From assembly GCF_000720115.1 (NCBI RefSeq), contig NZ_JOIR01000016.1, positions 1 to 64,000 of the forward strand: a DNA stretch of 64,000 nt. The letters are read 5' to 3'. Positions 1 to 8,879 of the stretch are shown here, piece after piece. Under the pieces are notes generated by a model. It ran no database searches. It was given only the letters and a program-made list of their open reading frames with translations, and was not told the origin of the DNA. The first letter of the stretch is position 1. Every line of letters starts with the position of its first letter. The translations under genes and the position numbers were made by a program. This DNA is from Streptomyces sp. NRRL F-2580 (GTDB lineage: Bacteria; Actinomycetota; Actinomycetes; Streptomycetales; Streptomycetaceae).

Positions 1-999
1 AGCGCCCCGGCCCCCGGCACTGCCCCAGCCCCCGGCACTGCCCCGGCCCCCGGCACGGCCCCGGCTCCCGATGCCGCCCCGGCCCCGCCCGCGGCAGCCA
101 CCGGCGGCAGCCCCTGGCAGCTCGCACGGCGCGAGCTCCGCCGCCGCCCCGCCGTCCGCGTCAGCCTCTGCGTCGTCCTCCTCTTCGTCCTGATGGCCGC
201 GACCGCCCCCTGGCTGGGAGCCCTCGGCGGCTGGTCCCCGGAAGAGTTCGACAAGTCCGCCATCGACCCCTATCTCGGCGGCCAGCCCCTCGGCTCCTTC
301 GGCGGGATCAGCCCCGAGCACTGGCTGGGCGTCGAACCCGTCACCGGCCGCGACCTGTTCGCCCGCGTGGTCCACGGCGCGCAGGTCTCCCTGCTCATCG
401 CCTTCGCCGCCACCGCCGTCGTCGTCGTCGCCGGTACCGCCGCCGGAATCGCCGCCGGCTACTTCGGCGGCCGCACCGACGCGGTCCTGTCCCGGCTCAT
501 GGACCTCACCATGTCCTTCCCCTCGCTGATCTTCATGATCGCGATGCTGTCCGTGGCCAAGGACGTCAACCGGATCGTCCTCATGACCTCCGTCATCGGG
601 GTCTTCGGCTGGCCCGGCGTCGCCCGCGTCGTCCGCGGCCAGACCCTCTCCCTCAAGCACCGCGAGTACGTCGACGCCGCCCGCGTGGGCGGCGCCGGCC
701 CCTGGCGGATCCTGACCCGCGACATCCTCCCGGGCGTCTCCGGCCCGGTCATCGCCTACACCACCCTGCTCATCCCCGGGATGATCAGCACCGAGGCCGC
801 CCTGAGCTACCTCGGCGTCGGAGTCCGCCCACCCACCCCCTCCTGGGGCCAGATGATCGCCGAGTCCGTCGCCTACTACGAGACCGACCCCATGTACTTC
901 GTCATCCCCAGCGTCTTCCTCTTCCTCGCCGTCCTCGCCTTCACCCTGCTCGGCGACGCGCTGCGCGACATCCTCGACCCGAGGGGCGGCCGCACGTGA
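1..999 (+). CDS. Peptide ABC transporter permease, DppC/OppC type (5' end outside window)
   Basis: Inner-membrane permease of a dipeptide/oligopeptide importer. The frame is open from base 1, so the true start lies upstream. The visible product opens with an Ala/Pro-rich tail, then a first membrane segment just before Met at 193, a periplasmic loop, and about five more hydrophobic segments. The cytoplasmic EAA loop that contacts the ATPases is clear (EYVDAARVGGAGPW around 667-708). The stop codon overlaps the GTG of the next permease by 4 nt, so translation is coupled. Gene order is C-B-D-F; a solute-binding protein probably sits upstream, outside the window. The substrate cannot be read from sequence, but peptides are the usual cargo of this subfamily. 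Confidence 0.9.
   Translation, partial: SAPAPGTAPAPGTAPAPGTAPAPDAAPAPPAAATGGSPWQLARRELRRRPAVRVSLCVVLLFVLMAATAPWLGALGGWSPEEFDKSAIDPYLGGQPLGSFGGISPEHWLGVEPVTGRDLFARVVHGAQVSLLIAFAATAVVVVAGTAAGIAAGYFGGRTDAVLSRLMDLTMSFPSLIFMIAMLSVAKDVNRIVLMTSVIGVFGWPGVARVVRGQTLSLKHREYVDAARVGGAGPWRILTRDILPGVSGPVIAYTTLLIPGMISTEAALSYLGVGVRPPTPSWGQMIAESVAYYETDPMYFVIPSVFLFLAVLAFTLLGDALRDILDPRGGRT
4..69 (+). repeat. 18-bp in-frame tandem repeat coding Ala-Pro-Gly-Thr units
   Basis: Three 18-bp units (4-21, 22-39, 40-57) and a decayed fourth encode APAPGT repeats in the N-terminal cytoplasmic tail of the permease. The unit length is a multiple of three, so copy-number change keeps the frame. Probably a flexible extension; no function is assigned. 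Confidence 0.75.
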
Positions 1000-1982
1000 T
1001 CGCCTACCTCGCCCGCCGGCTGCTCGCCCTCGCCGGGGTGCTCCTCGCCATCGCCGCCGTCACCTTCCTCATCTTCCACGTCCTGCCCGCCGACCCGGCC
1101 GCGGCCGCCTGCGGCAAGACCTGCAGCGCCGAGCGCCTGGCCGACGTACGGACGTACCTGGGCCTCGACCAGCCCCTGTGGCGGCAGTTCGCCGACTTCC
1201 TGACCGGCATCTTCACCGGCCGCACCCTCGGCACCGGCCAGTACGCCGTCGCCTGCGACTTCCCGTGCCTGGGCTACTCGTACGAGAACTCCCTGCCCGT
1301 GTGGGACCTGCTCATGGACCGGCTCCCGGTCTCCGCCTCCCTCGCCGTCGGCGCGGCCGCGCTGTGGCTGGTCCTGGGGCTGGGCGCCGGGGTCACCGCC
1401 GCCCTGCGCAAGGACACCGCCACCGACAAGGCTCTGATGGTCGGGGCGGTCGCCGCCGCCTCGCTGCCCGTGTACTTCACCTCGGTGATGCTCATCTACG
1501 GGGTCATCCGCATCGCCGGCCTCCTGCCCTACCCCACCTACCAGGCCTTCACCGACGACCCGCTCGCCTGGGCGTCGAACCTGCTCCTGCCCTGGACCGC
1601 GCTCGCCCTGCTGTACGCCGCCATGTACGCACGCCAGAGCCGGGGCTCGATGATCGAGGCGATGGCCGAGCCCTACATCCGCACCGCCCGCGCCAAGGGC
1701 ATGCCCGAACGGACCGTCGTCGTCAAACACGGGCTGCGCTCCGGGATGACCCCGATCCTCACCATCTTCGGCATGGACCTGGGCGGCCTGCTCGCCGGGG
1801 CCGTCATCACCGAGTCCATCTTCGGGCTCCCGGGCATCGGGCGGCTGTTCTACGGCGCCCTCGTCAACTCCGACCAGCCCGTGGTCCTCGGAGTCACGCT
1901 GCTCGCCGCCTTCTTCATCGTCGTCGCCAACCTCCTGGTCGACGTCCTGTACGCCGTCATCGACCCGAGAGTGAGGTACTGA
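996..1982 (+). CDS. Peptide ABC transporter permease, DppB/OppB type
   Basis: Second membrane subunit of the importer, 328 aa. It begins with a membrane segment (residues about 5-30), has a long external loop rich in Cys (residues 38-92), then five more hydrophobic segments. The EAA motif PYIRTARAKGMPERTVV occurs near residues 223-239, as expected for DppB. GTG at 996 overlaps the upstream stop by 4 nt, and the TGA at 1980-1982 shares one base with the next ATG, so the four genes are one transcript. Length is normal for the family. It should pair with the DppC-type subunit to form the transmembrane channel. Confidence 0.9.
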   Translation: MIAYLARRLLALAGVLLAIAAVTFLIFHVLPADPAAAACGKTCSAERLADVRTYLGLDQPLWRQFADFLTGIFTGRTLGTGQYAVACDFPCLGYSYENSLPVWDLLMDRLPVSASLAVGAAALWLVLGLGAGVTAALRKDTATDKALMVGAVAAASLPVYFTSVMLIYGVIRIAGLLPYPTYQAFTDDPLAWASNLLLPWTALALLYAAMYARQSRGSMIEAMAEPYIRTARAKGMPERTVVVKHGLRSGMTPILTIFGMDLGGLLAGAVITESIFGLPGIGRLFYGALVNSDQPVVLGVTLLAAFFIVVANLLVDVLYAVIDPRVRY

Positions 1983-2986
1983 TGACCGCTCCGCTCCTCG
2001 AAGTACGCGACCTGCGCGTCACGTTCACCACCGAGCGCGGGACCGTACGGGCCGTCGACTCGATCGGTTTCACCGTCGAGGCGGGACGCACCCTCGGCAT
2101 CGTCGGCGAGTCGGGCTCGGGCAAGTCCGTCACCTCGCTCGCCGTCATGGGCCTGCACCGGGGCACGGTCGAGGTGGGCGGCTCCGTGCGGCTGTCGGGA
2201 CAGGAGCTGACCACCCTGTCCGAGCGGGAGCTCTCCCGCGTCCGCGGCCGCCGGATCGCCATGATCTTCCAGGACCCGCTCTCCAGCCTGCACCCCTACT
2301 ACACGGTCGGCGAGCAGATCGCCGAGCACTTCCGGGTGCACTTCAAGGCCGGCCGGGCCGCCGCGCGCAAACGCGCCGTCGACATGCTCGGCGAGGTCGG
2401 CATCCCGGAACCGGCCCGGCGCGCACGGGAGTACCCGCACCAGTTCTCCGGCGGCATGCGGCAGCGGGCGATGATCGCCATGGCCCTGGCCTGCGAGCCC
2501 GACCTGCTGATCGCCGACGAACCGACCACCGCCCTGGACGTCACCGTGCAGGCGCAGATCCTGGAACTGATCGCCCGGATCCAGCAGGAGCGCGGACTCG
2601 GCGTCGTGATGATCACCCACGACCTGGGCGTCGTCGCCCGCGTCGCCCACGAGGTACTGGTCATGTACGGCGGCCGGGCCGCCGAACAGGCCCCGGCCGA
2701 CGAACTGTTCGCCGACCCCGCCCACCCCTACACCCGGGGCCTGCTCGACTCGCTGCCCCGCCTCGACAGTGCGGACGACGAGCCGCTGCCCTTCATCCCC
2801 GGCTCCCCGCCGTCCCTGCTCGCACCGGCTTCCGGCTGCGCCTACGCCCCGCGCTGTCCCCGGGCGGCCGCGCGCTGCACCGACGTACGGCCCGAGCCGG
2901 AGGCGTACGGGGACGGACCGGAGCGGACGGTCGCCTGCCACTTCGCCGGAGCCCCGACCCGTACCGCCGAGGAGGCGGCCCGATGA
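1982..2986 (+). CDS. Peptide ABC transporter ATP-binding protein, DppD type
   Basis: Cytoplasmic ATPase, 334 aa. Walker A is GESGSGKS (about residues 40-47), the Q-loop lies in IFQDPLSSL, the signature is FSGGMRQR, Walker B is LLIADEPT, and the H-loop is MITHD. The C-terminal extension holds Cys residues in the pattern seen in the oligopeptide transporter C-terminal domain ([14 protein letters not shown]). ATG 1982 is used because it overlaps the upstream TGA (TGATG); the same reading frame is open far upstream but only as an antisense-like shadow of the permease gene. Heterodimer partner of the next gene. Confidence 0.93.
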   Translation: MTAPLLEVRDLRVTFTTERGTVRAVDSIGFTVEAGRTLGIVGESGSGKSVTSLAVMGLHRGTVEVGGSVRLSGQELTTLSERELSRVRGRRIAMIFQDPLSSLHPYYTVGEQIAEHFRVHFKAGRAAARKRAVDMLGEVGIPEPARRAREYPHQFSGGMRQRAMIAMALACEPDLLIADEPTTALDVTVQAQILELIARIQQERGLGVVMITHDLGVVARVAHEVLVMYGGRAAEQAPADELFADPAHPYTRGLLDSLPRLDSADDEPLPFIPGSPPSLLAPASGCAYAPRCPRAAARCTDVRPEPEAYGDGPERTVACHFAGAPTRTAEEAAR

Positions 2987-4008
2987 CCGAGACCGCCGCA
3001 CACGAGAGCGACGCACAGGAGACGGCCGTCCGAGAGAGCGCCCCCGCCCTGCTGTCCGTACAGGACCTCACCATGACCTTCCCCGGCAGACGATCCGTGA
3101 CCGGGCGCCGGGGGGCGCCCGTGCGCGCCGTCGACGGGGTGTCCTTCGACCTGGCGGCCGGCCAGACCCTCGGCCTGGTCGGGGAGTCGGGCTGCGGGAA
3201 GTCCACCACCGGACGGATGCTGGTACGGCTGCTGGAACCCACCTCGGGCCGGATCGCCTTCGAGGGCAAGGACATCAGCCGCCTCTCCCCGTCCGGCATG
3301 CGCCCGCTGCGCAAGCACATCCAGATGGTCTTCCAGGACCCGCACTCCTCGCTGAACCCGCGCCAGACCGTGGCCCGGATCATCTCCGACCCGCTGCTGG
3401 TACAGGGCTGGAGCGCGAGCGACGCCCGCCGCCGCGCCGCCGAGCTGATGGAGCTCGTCGGGCTGATCCCCGAGCACATCGACCGCTACCCGCACGAGTT
3501 CTCCGGCGGCCAGGCCCAGCGCATCGGCATCGCCCGCTCGCTGTCCACCAGCCCCCGGCTGATCGTCGCCGACGAGCCGGTCTCCGCGCTGGACGTCTCC
3601 GTACAGGCCCAGATCGTCAACCTGATGGAGCGGCTGCGCGCCGAACTGGGCCTCGCCTACGTGTTCATCGCCCACGACCTGTCGGTGGTCAAACGGGTCA
3701 GCGACCGGGTCGCCGTCATGTACCTCGGCCGGATCGTCGAGATCGGGGACAAGAAGTCCCTCTACGAGAACCCGCAGCACCCGTACACCCGGGCGCTGCT
3801 GTCCGCCGTCCCGCTGCCCGACCCGGCGGCGGAACGGCGGCGGGAGCGGATCGTGCTGCTCGGCGACCCGCCGAGCCCGGCCGCTCCACCCCCCGGCTGC
3901 ACCTTCCACCCCCGCTGCCCCAAGGCACAGCCGATCTGCCGCACCGAACGCCCACTGCTCCAACCCGCCGTCTCCCGCGAGGTGGCCTGCCACTTCCCCG
4001 GCGACTGA
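2983..4008 (+). CDS. Peptide ABC transporter ATP-binding protein, DppF type
   Basis: Second ATPase of the importer, 341 aa, overlapping the DppD-type gene by ATGA. Walker A GESGCGKST, signature FSGGQAQR, Walker B LIVADEPVSALD and switch His in FIAHD are all intact. The C-terminal oligopeptide-transporter domain contains CTFHPRCPKAQPIC. The first 20 residues are a poorly conserved acidic extension before LLSVQDLTMTF. Last gene of the operon; a strong hairpin follows at 4025-4066. The intact motif set suggests a working transporter. Confidence 0.93.
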   Translation: MTETAAHESDAQETAVRESAPALLSVQDLTMTFPGRRSVTGRRGAPVRAVDGVSFDLAAGQTLGLVGESGCGKSTTGRMLVRLLEPTSGRIAFEGKDISRLSPSGMRPLRKHIQMVFQDPHSSLNPRQTVARIISDPLLVQGWSASDARRRAAELMELVGLIPEHIDRYPHEFSGGQAQRIGIARSLSTSPRLIVADEPVSALDVSVQAQIVNLMERLRAELGLAYVFIAHDLSVVKRVSDRVAVMYLGRIVEIGDKKSLYENPQHPYTRALLSAVPLPDPAAERRRERIVLLGDPPSPAAPPPGCTFHPRCPKAQPICRTERPLLQPAVSREVACHFPGD

Positions 4009-4024
4009 CGGGGACCCGGGGAAG

Positions 4025-4066
4025 GGGAGGGGCCCCGGAGACAAAGGCGTCTCCAGGGCCCCTCCC
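4025..4066. terminator. Bidirectional hairpin between peptide ABC operon and S9 peptidase
   Basis: An 11-bp stem (4025-4035 with 4056-4066) continues, after one mismatch, into a 6-bp stem (4037-4042 with 4049-4054) around a 6-nt loop. It lies between two convergent genes and lacks a long T-tract, as is usual for Streptomyces terminators. Confidence 0.8.
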
Positions 4067-4098
4067 GCTGTCCGCGGCCGTACTCGGCCCGGTTCGCG

Positions 4099-6186
4099 TC
4101 AGCCCAGTTCGCGGCGGAAGAACTCCAGTTCCAGGGCCATCAGCTTCTCGCGGGTGCCGCCCGGGGTCATGTGGGTGATGCCCGGCAGGGCCAGGAGCTG
4201 GTGGGGGCGGCCCGCGTCGGTCAGGGCCTGGGAGAGGCGCAGGGTGTGGGAGGGGTGGACGTTGTCGTCGGCCAGGCCCGTGATGAGCAGCAGCGGGCGG
4301 GAGAGCCCGGGGGCGTCGGGGATGAGGGAGTCGCGCTCGTAGACGTCCGGGTGCTCCTGTGGGAGGCCGAGGTACCGCTCCGTGTACGCGGTGTCGTACT
4401 GCCGGAAGTCCGTCGGCGCGGCGCCGGCCGCCGCCGCGTGGAAGACGTCCGGGCGGCGCAGCACCGCCATGGCCGCGAGGTAGCCGCCGTACGACCAGCC
4501 GCGCACCCCCACCCGGCCGAGGTCGAGTTCGCCGTGGCGGGCCGCGAGCGCGTGGAGGGCCGCGACCTGGTCGTCGAGGGTGACCTCGGAGAAGCCGCGG
4601 TACATCGCCTGGGCGTAGGCGGGGGAGACGTGCGGGGTCCCGCGGTTGTCGACGGTCACCACCGCGAAGCCCTGGTCGGCCCACCACTGGCGGAGCTGCC
4701 AGCGGCGCGGGTCGACGGTGATGTCCTGCATGCCGGGACCGCCGTAGCTGTCCATCAGGACGGGCAGCTTCCGGCCGGGCACGTGGTCGCGGGGCAGCAC
4801 GACGGCGGTGGGGATGCCGTGCTCGGTGACCCGCTCCAGGAGGGGCACCGTCCGGTAGGGCAGCGGCTGCGACAGGTCGGCGGGGGTGAACTCCCGCCCG
4901 TCGGGGGTGCGCAGGGTGCGCCGGACCCCGTCGGCACCGGCCGAGGTCAGCAGCAGGATCCCGGCCGAGGCCTGGACGCTGTGCACGCCGGGTCCGTCGG
5001 CCACCGGGGTCAGCTCGCCGGTGGCCGGGTCCAGCAGCAGCACCTGCTGCTCGGCGGGGTCGCGCAGACCGGCCTCGATCAGCAGCCGGTCCTGGTGGAC
5101 CCCGGCCACGCGGCGGACCTGGATCCCGTCCCCGGTGAGCAGCCGGCCGTCCACCGCGAGGGCCCGGGCGGCGCCGCCCTCGGTGTCGGCGGCGGTCAGC
5201 ATCCGCCCGTCGGCGAGCCGGGCCGGGGTGCCGGGGAGGTCCGGGTCCACCCACCGGGGGTGCGTGGTGCGGGACAGTTCGGTGGTACGGCCGGTGGCCG
5301 GGTCGGCGGAGAGCAGCAGCACGTTCTGCTGGAGCCGGTCCTGGACGGTCAGCAGGATCTCCCCGGCGGACTCCCAGCCCGCGTCGGATACGTAGGGGTA
5401 GGTCGCGGCGTCCCAGTCGAGCCGAACCCGGGCCGGGCCGCCGGCCTCGCCTGAGCCTTCGCCCTCGCCCTCGCGCAGCACCCACAGCTGGACGTCGGCA
5501 TTGGGCCCGCCCGCCTCGGGGTAGGCGAAGTCCTCGGCCGGCAGCTCGGGGTGCGCCGGGTCGGCGAAGTACCGCCGCTGGAGGGCGGACTCGTCGACCC
5601 GGGCGGCCAGCAGGGTGACCCCGTCCGGGGACCACCAGTGGCCGCGGGAGCGGCCCAGCTCTTCGGCGGCGGCGAACTCGGCGAGGCCCCAGCGGGCCCC
5701 GTCGGCCGGGCTGACCCGGCCCCCCGGGGCGACGTACAGGGCGTCGTCGGCCGCGTACGCGGTGCGCGAGCCGTCGGCGTTGGGCCGCGGGTCCACGACG
5801 GGTCCGGCGGCCGGGATCTCCTCGGGCTTCCCGTCTCCGGTGGCGGTGACCCCGTAGAGCCGCCCGTACAGCGCGAAGACGGCGCGCCGGCCGTCCCCGG
5901 AGAGGGCGTACGAGCCGATCCCCGCGGCGACGAGCCGGATCCGCTCGCGCAGTCGGCGCTCGGCGTCCGGGAGGGCCCCCGGCTCGGGGCACAGCTCGCG
6001 CGGATCGGCAAGCCGGGTCTCGGCGCCGGTGGCGGTGTCGAGCACCCAGAGGCTGTCGAAGGCGTCGGTGGGGCCGGTGGAGCGGAGGAACCAGAGAAGC
6101 CGGCCGTCGTCCCCGAAGGAGAACGCGCGCGGGGCTCCGTAGGAGAAGCGGGCCGTGCTCGCGGAGAGCCTGAGGAAGTCATCCAT
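4099..6186 (-). CDS. S9-family prolyl oligopeptidase / dipeptidyl-peptidase
   Basis: Serine peptidase, 695 aa, with a beta-propeller (DPP-IV N-terminal-like) part over roughly residues 40-420 and an alpha/beta-hydrolase catalytic domain from about 440. The nucleophile elbow GWSYGG places Ser at about 565; Asp in GLADDN (about 640) and His in GITHM (about 672) complete the triad. No signal peptide is visible, so it is probably cytoplasmic and trims short peptides. It is convergent with a peptide importer, which fits a role in using imported peptides, though it is not in that operon. The start is ATG at 6186; the 83-bp gap to the divergent exporter gene carries a dyad. Confidence 0.9.
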   Translation of the reverse strand: MDDFLRLSASTARFSYGAPRAFSFGDDGRLLWFLRSTGPTDAFDSLWVLDTATGAETRLADPRELCPEPGALPDAERRLRERIRLVAAGIGSYALSGDGRRAVFALYGRLYGVTATGDGKPEEIPAAGPVVDPRPNADGSRTAYAADDALYVAPGGRVSPADGARWGLAEFAAAEELGRSRGHWWSPDGVTLLAARVDESALQRRYFADPAHPELPAEDFAYPEAGGPNADVQLWVLREGEGEGSGEAGGPARVRLDWDAATYPYVSDAGWESAGEILLTVQDRLQQNVLLLSADPATGRTTELSRTTHPRWVDPDLPGTPARLADGRMLTAADTEGGAARALAVDGRLLTGDGIQVRRVAGVHQDRLLIEAGLRDPAEQQVLLLDPATGELTPVADGPGVHSVQASAGILLLTSAGADGVRRTLRTPDGREFTPADLSQPLPYRTVPLLERVTEHGIPTAVVLPRDHVPGRKLPVLMDSYGGPGMQDITVDPRRWQLRQWWADQGFAVVTVDNRGTPHVSPAYAQAMYRGFSEVTLDDQVAALHALAARHGELDLGRVGVRGWSYGGYLAAMAVLRRPDVFHAAAAGAAPTDFRQYDTAYTERYLGLPQEHPDVYERDSLIPDAPGLSRPLLLITGLADDNVHPSHTLRLSQALTDAGRPHQLLALPGITHMTPGGTREKLMALELEFFRRELG

Positions 6187-6195
6187 GATCGTAGT

Positions 6196-6214
6196 GTGAC
6201 ATGTGCAATGTCAC
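6196..6214. promoter_or_regulatory. Dyad operator candidate between S9 peptidase and MFS exporter
   Basis: GTGACAT-N5-ATGTCAC is a perfect 7-bp inverted repeat, extended on both sides by GTAG/CTAC with a 2-bp slip. It sits 10 bp before the peptidase start and just upstream of the exporter promoter, so one regulator could control both. No adjacent regulator gene is visible. Confidence 0.5.
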
Positions 6215-6234
6215 TACCACTAGGCCGTTCGAGT

Positions 6235-6262
6235 GGTGACCCCAGGGGCGCGGGCTTAGCGT
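6235..6262 (+). promoter_or_regulatory. Candidate promoter of MFS exporter, leaderless
   Basis: A -10-like TAGCGT (6257-6262) follows a weak -35-like GGTGAC (6235-6240) by 16 bp. Transcription would start at about 6269-6270, on the GTG start codon itself. This agrees with the lack of a convincing ribosome binding site there. Confidence 0.4.
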
Positions 6263-6269
6263 CGAAAGG

Positions 6270-7823
6270 GTGGACCCGAACGCAACGCCGAGCAGCAGCG
6301 GGACCGATGGCAAGGTCCGAGGAAGCGGCAACGGACTCGCCCTGTTCGTCATCGCCTCCTGTCAGCTCATGGTGGTGCTCGACATCACGATCGTGAACAT
6401 CGCGCTGCCCCACATCCAGACCGCGCTCGGCTTCTCCACCGAAAGCCTTTCCTGGGTCGTCAACGCCTACACCCTCGCCTTCGGCGGCCTGCTGCTCCTC
6501 GGTGGCCGCACCGGCGACATCCTCGGCCGCAAACGGGTCTTCATCTTCGGCGTCCTGCTGTTCGGCCTGGCCTCCTTCCTGGGCGGACTCGCCCAGAACG
6601 AGGGTCAGTTGATGGCGGCCCGCGCCCTCCAAGGCGTCGGCGGCGCCATCGCCTCCCCGACCTCCCTCGCGCTGATCACCACCACCTTCCGCGAAGGCCC
6701 CGCACGCAACCGGGCCTTCGGCGTGTTCGCCGGCGTCTCGGCGGCCGGCGGCGCGATCGGCCTGCTCGCGGGCGGCATCCTCGTCGAATGGCTCGACTGG
6801 CGCTGGGTGCTCTTCGTCAACGTCCCCATCGCCGTCCTGATCGCGGTACTGGCCACGAAGGTCCTGCACGAGTCCGAACGCCATCCCGGACACTTCGACT
6901 TCGCCGGTGCGCTGCTGTCCACCCTGGGCATGGTCGCCCTGGTCTACGGCTTCATCCGGGCCTCCCAGGAGGGCTGGCGCGACCCGGTGACCCTCGGCTC
7001 CTTCGGCGCCGCCGTGGTCCTGCTGACCCTGTTCATCCTGAACGAGCGGCGCTCGCCCCAGCCCATTACCCCGCTGCACATGTTCGCCGACCGCAACCGG
7101 GCCGGGACCTACGGGATCATGCTCATGCTCGCCTGCGCGATCTTCGGCATGTTCTTCTTCCTGACCCTCTTCGTGCAGATCGTGCTCGGCTTCAGCCCGG
7201 TCCAGGCCGGTCTCGCCTTCCTCCCGGTCAGCGTGATGGTCGCGTTGGGCGCCGGGCTCACCTCGCAGCTGCTCCCGAAGTTCGGGCCCAAACCGTTCAT
7301 GGTCGGCGGCGCCCTGTCCTCGGCGGCCGGGCTCGGCTGGCTGACGCAGACGGACGTCCACTCGACGTACCTGGGCAGCATCCTGGGCCCGATGCTGCTC
7401 TTCGCCCTCGGCATGGGCCTGCAGTTCGTGTCGCTGACCCTGATGGCCCTGTCCAACGTCCCCGACCGGGAGTCGGGAGCCGCGTCCGGACTGCTCAACA
7501 CGATGCAGCAGGTGGGCGGGTCCCTCGGCCTGTCGATCCTGGTGACGGTCTTCGGCACGGCGAGCCGCAACGAGGCGAAGGACCAAGTGGCCGGCTTCCT
7601 CAGCACGGCCACCCCCGCACAGCGGGCGGCCTTCCAACAGACCGGCCAGGTCCCGAAGCCGTGGAGCGACCAGATCCTCACCTCCGGCATCAGCGCGGCC
7701 TTCGTCGTGGCGGCGATGTTCACCCTGGTCGGCGCGGCGATCGCGCTGTTCGCCATCCAGGTGCGCCCCTCGGACCTCGAACGCCTCCAGGGCAACCACA
7801 CCCCGGCGGCGGACCGCACCTAG
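6270..7823 (+). CDS. MFS drug exporter, DHA2 (EmrB/QacA) family
   Basis: Integral membrane proton antiporter, 517 aa, the length expected for the 14-helix DHA2 family. The first helix starts at about residue 20 with the sequence LVVVLDITIVNIALP shifted by local variation (here MVVLDITIVNIALP). Motif A is GGRTGDILGRKRVF and motif C is around GVGGAIASPTSLALI. Such proteins export lipophilic drugs or dyes; the substrate here is unknown. GTG 6270 has no good Shine-Dalgarno sequence and is probably read from a leaderless transcript. Divergent from the S9 peptidase and likely under the shared dyad at 6196-6214. Confidence 0.9.
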   Translation: MDPNATPSSSGTDGKVRGSGNGLALFVIASCQLMVVLDITIVNIALPHIQTALGFSTESLSWVVNAYTLAFGGLLLLGGRTGDILGRKRVFIFGVLLFGLASFLGGLAQNEGQLMAARALQGVGGAIASPTSLALITTTFREGPARNRAFGVFAGVSAAGGAIGLLAGGILVEWLDWRWVLFVNVPIAVLIAVLATKVLHESERHPGHFDFAGALLSTLGMVALVYGFIRASQEGWRDPVTLGSFGAAVVLLTLFILNERRSPQPITPLHMFADRNRAGTYGIMLMLACAIFGMFFFLTLFVQIVLGFSPVQAGLAFLPVSVMVALGAGLTSQLLPKFGPKPFMVGGALSSAAGLGWLTQTDVHSTYLGSILGPMLLFALGMGLQFVSLTLMALSNVPDRESGAASGLLNTMQQVGGSLGLSILVTVFGTASRNEAKDQVAGFLSTATPAQRAAFQQTGQVPKPWSDQILTSGISAAFVVAAMFTLVGAAIALFAIQVRPSDLERLQGNHTPAADRT

Positions 7824-7840
7824 ACCGCCCCTGCGGGGAT

Positions 7841-7858
7841 CCCGGCGGGGCCGCCGGG
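7841..7858. terminator. Short GC hairpin between convergent MFS and FBP-domain genes
   Basis: A 7-bp stem CCCGGCG/CGCCGGG closes a 4-nt loop; a weaker 4-bp stem lies just before it (7828-7838). It lies between convergent stop codons only 36 bp apart. Confidence 0.45.
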
Positions 7859-7859
7859 T

Positions 7860-8384
7860 TCACACCGCGGTGACCCCGGCGCCGGTGACGCGGGCCGCGA
7901 AGGCGTCCAGGTTGCCCGACATGCGGGCGAGGCGCTCGTCCAGGGTCAGGGACTCCTCGTGGCCTCCGGTCCGCAGCTTCGGCTGCCGCTTGCCGCGTAC
8001 GTACAGGGAGCAGGCGAGGTCGGCGCAGATGTAGGTGCCGACCGTGTTGCCCTCGCGGCCGCGGGCGCCCGCCAGGGGCGCGGCGAGCAGGGTGACCCCC
8101 GAGGACGCGTGACCCGTCAGGCAGATCTGGCACAGGCTGGACTTCACCGCGCTGGTACGGCCCACGGACGGTACGCGCAGGGAGATCCCCAGCGGCCCCG
8201 CCTCCCGCGGCAGCACGAGGTGGGCCCGCAGCGGCGCACCCGGATCCACCCATCCCAGGAAGTCCAGGTCTTCCCAGGGCAGTTCGGCGAAGTCGAGCGG
8301 CAGGCGCAGCCGCGCGGCCTCGCCCTTGGTGCAGTTCACGAAGGACGCACGGATCTGTTTCTCACTGAGTGGTTCCACGGGCAT
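7860..8384 (-). CDS. FBP-domain protein (treble-clef zinc finger)
   Basis: Small protein of 174 aa starting MPVEPLSEKQIRASFVNC, which I recognise as the typical start of FBP-domain proteins; the domain is related to the C-terminal zinc finger of elongation factor G-binding proteins. A CQICLTGH motif and a later CADLACSLYVRGKR give four Cys for a treble-clef zinc site. The ATG at 8384 is preferred over longer in-frame options because the family starts here; the first 23 nt overlap the end of the broken gene upstream. The role is unproven, possibly ribosome or EF-G binding. Confidence 0.75.
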   Translation of the reverse strand: MPVEPLSEKQIRASFVNCTKGEAARLRLPLDFAELPWEDLDFLGWVDPGAPLRAHLVLPREAGPLGISLRVPSVGRTSAVKSSLCQICLTGHASSGVTLLAAPLAGARGREGNTVGTYICADLACSLYVRGKRQPKLRTGGHEESLTLDERLARMSGNLDAFAARVTGAGVTAV

Positions 8385-8798
8385 CGACCTTATGGCCCGG
8401 TCTGACCGATCGCACCTCAATATCCGGAGCCATCCGGTGCCGTACCGGTGGCTGGAGCTTCTGCGCGAGCGCGTCGCGCAGCCGGGTGGCATCGGCCCGG
8501 GTGTCCATCCGCAGGGTCAGCCAGGACCCGTCGGCGAAGGCCGGGTCCACCCGCAGCGCGTCCAGTGGAAGCCGTGCAGGGCCAGGGCGAAGCGGCCCGC
8601 CTCGCTCTCCCAGCCGCCCCGCAGCGCCGGGCCGTGGAAGAGCCGGCCGAACGGACGGCCGATCCGTTCGAACGGGTCAAGCAGCTCGGCCCCGGCCCCG
8701 GGCAGGTCGTCGGGGAGCGCGCTCAGGAACCAGAAGGCGAAGAAGCCGCCGTCGATCCGGCGCCGCAGCGGCTTCGGGGTGGGCGAGCCGGGCAGCAT
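8362..8798 (-). pseudogene. Unrecognised gene broken by a single-base frameshift
   Basis: Reading from ATG 8798, a good coding frame runs through FFAFWFLSALPDDLPG and RFALALHGFH, then at about 8565 sense passes to the -1 frame (LDALRVDPAFADGSWLTLRM) and ends at 8362. Restoring one C would give a 145-aa protein whose end overlaps the FBP gene by 23 nt, as in a coupled operon. A -10-like TAGATT lies upstream on the minus strand (complement of 8831-8836). I do not recognise the family. Either a true pseudogene or a base lost in assembly; the clean join favours a single missing base. Confidence 0.65.
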
Positions 8799-8879
8799 CG
8801 CGCGCGGCGGGCGCCGTACCTACGGTGACAATCTATCCGGAATGTCCTCGTCCATCCCGCCATGATGGCCGGACGGCCG

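Noticed and set aside
1..60. Short regular repeats at the window start, considered as a CRISPR-like array
   Set aside because: Units are contiguous, in frame and code Ala-Pro-Gly-Thr; there are no spacers.
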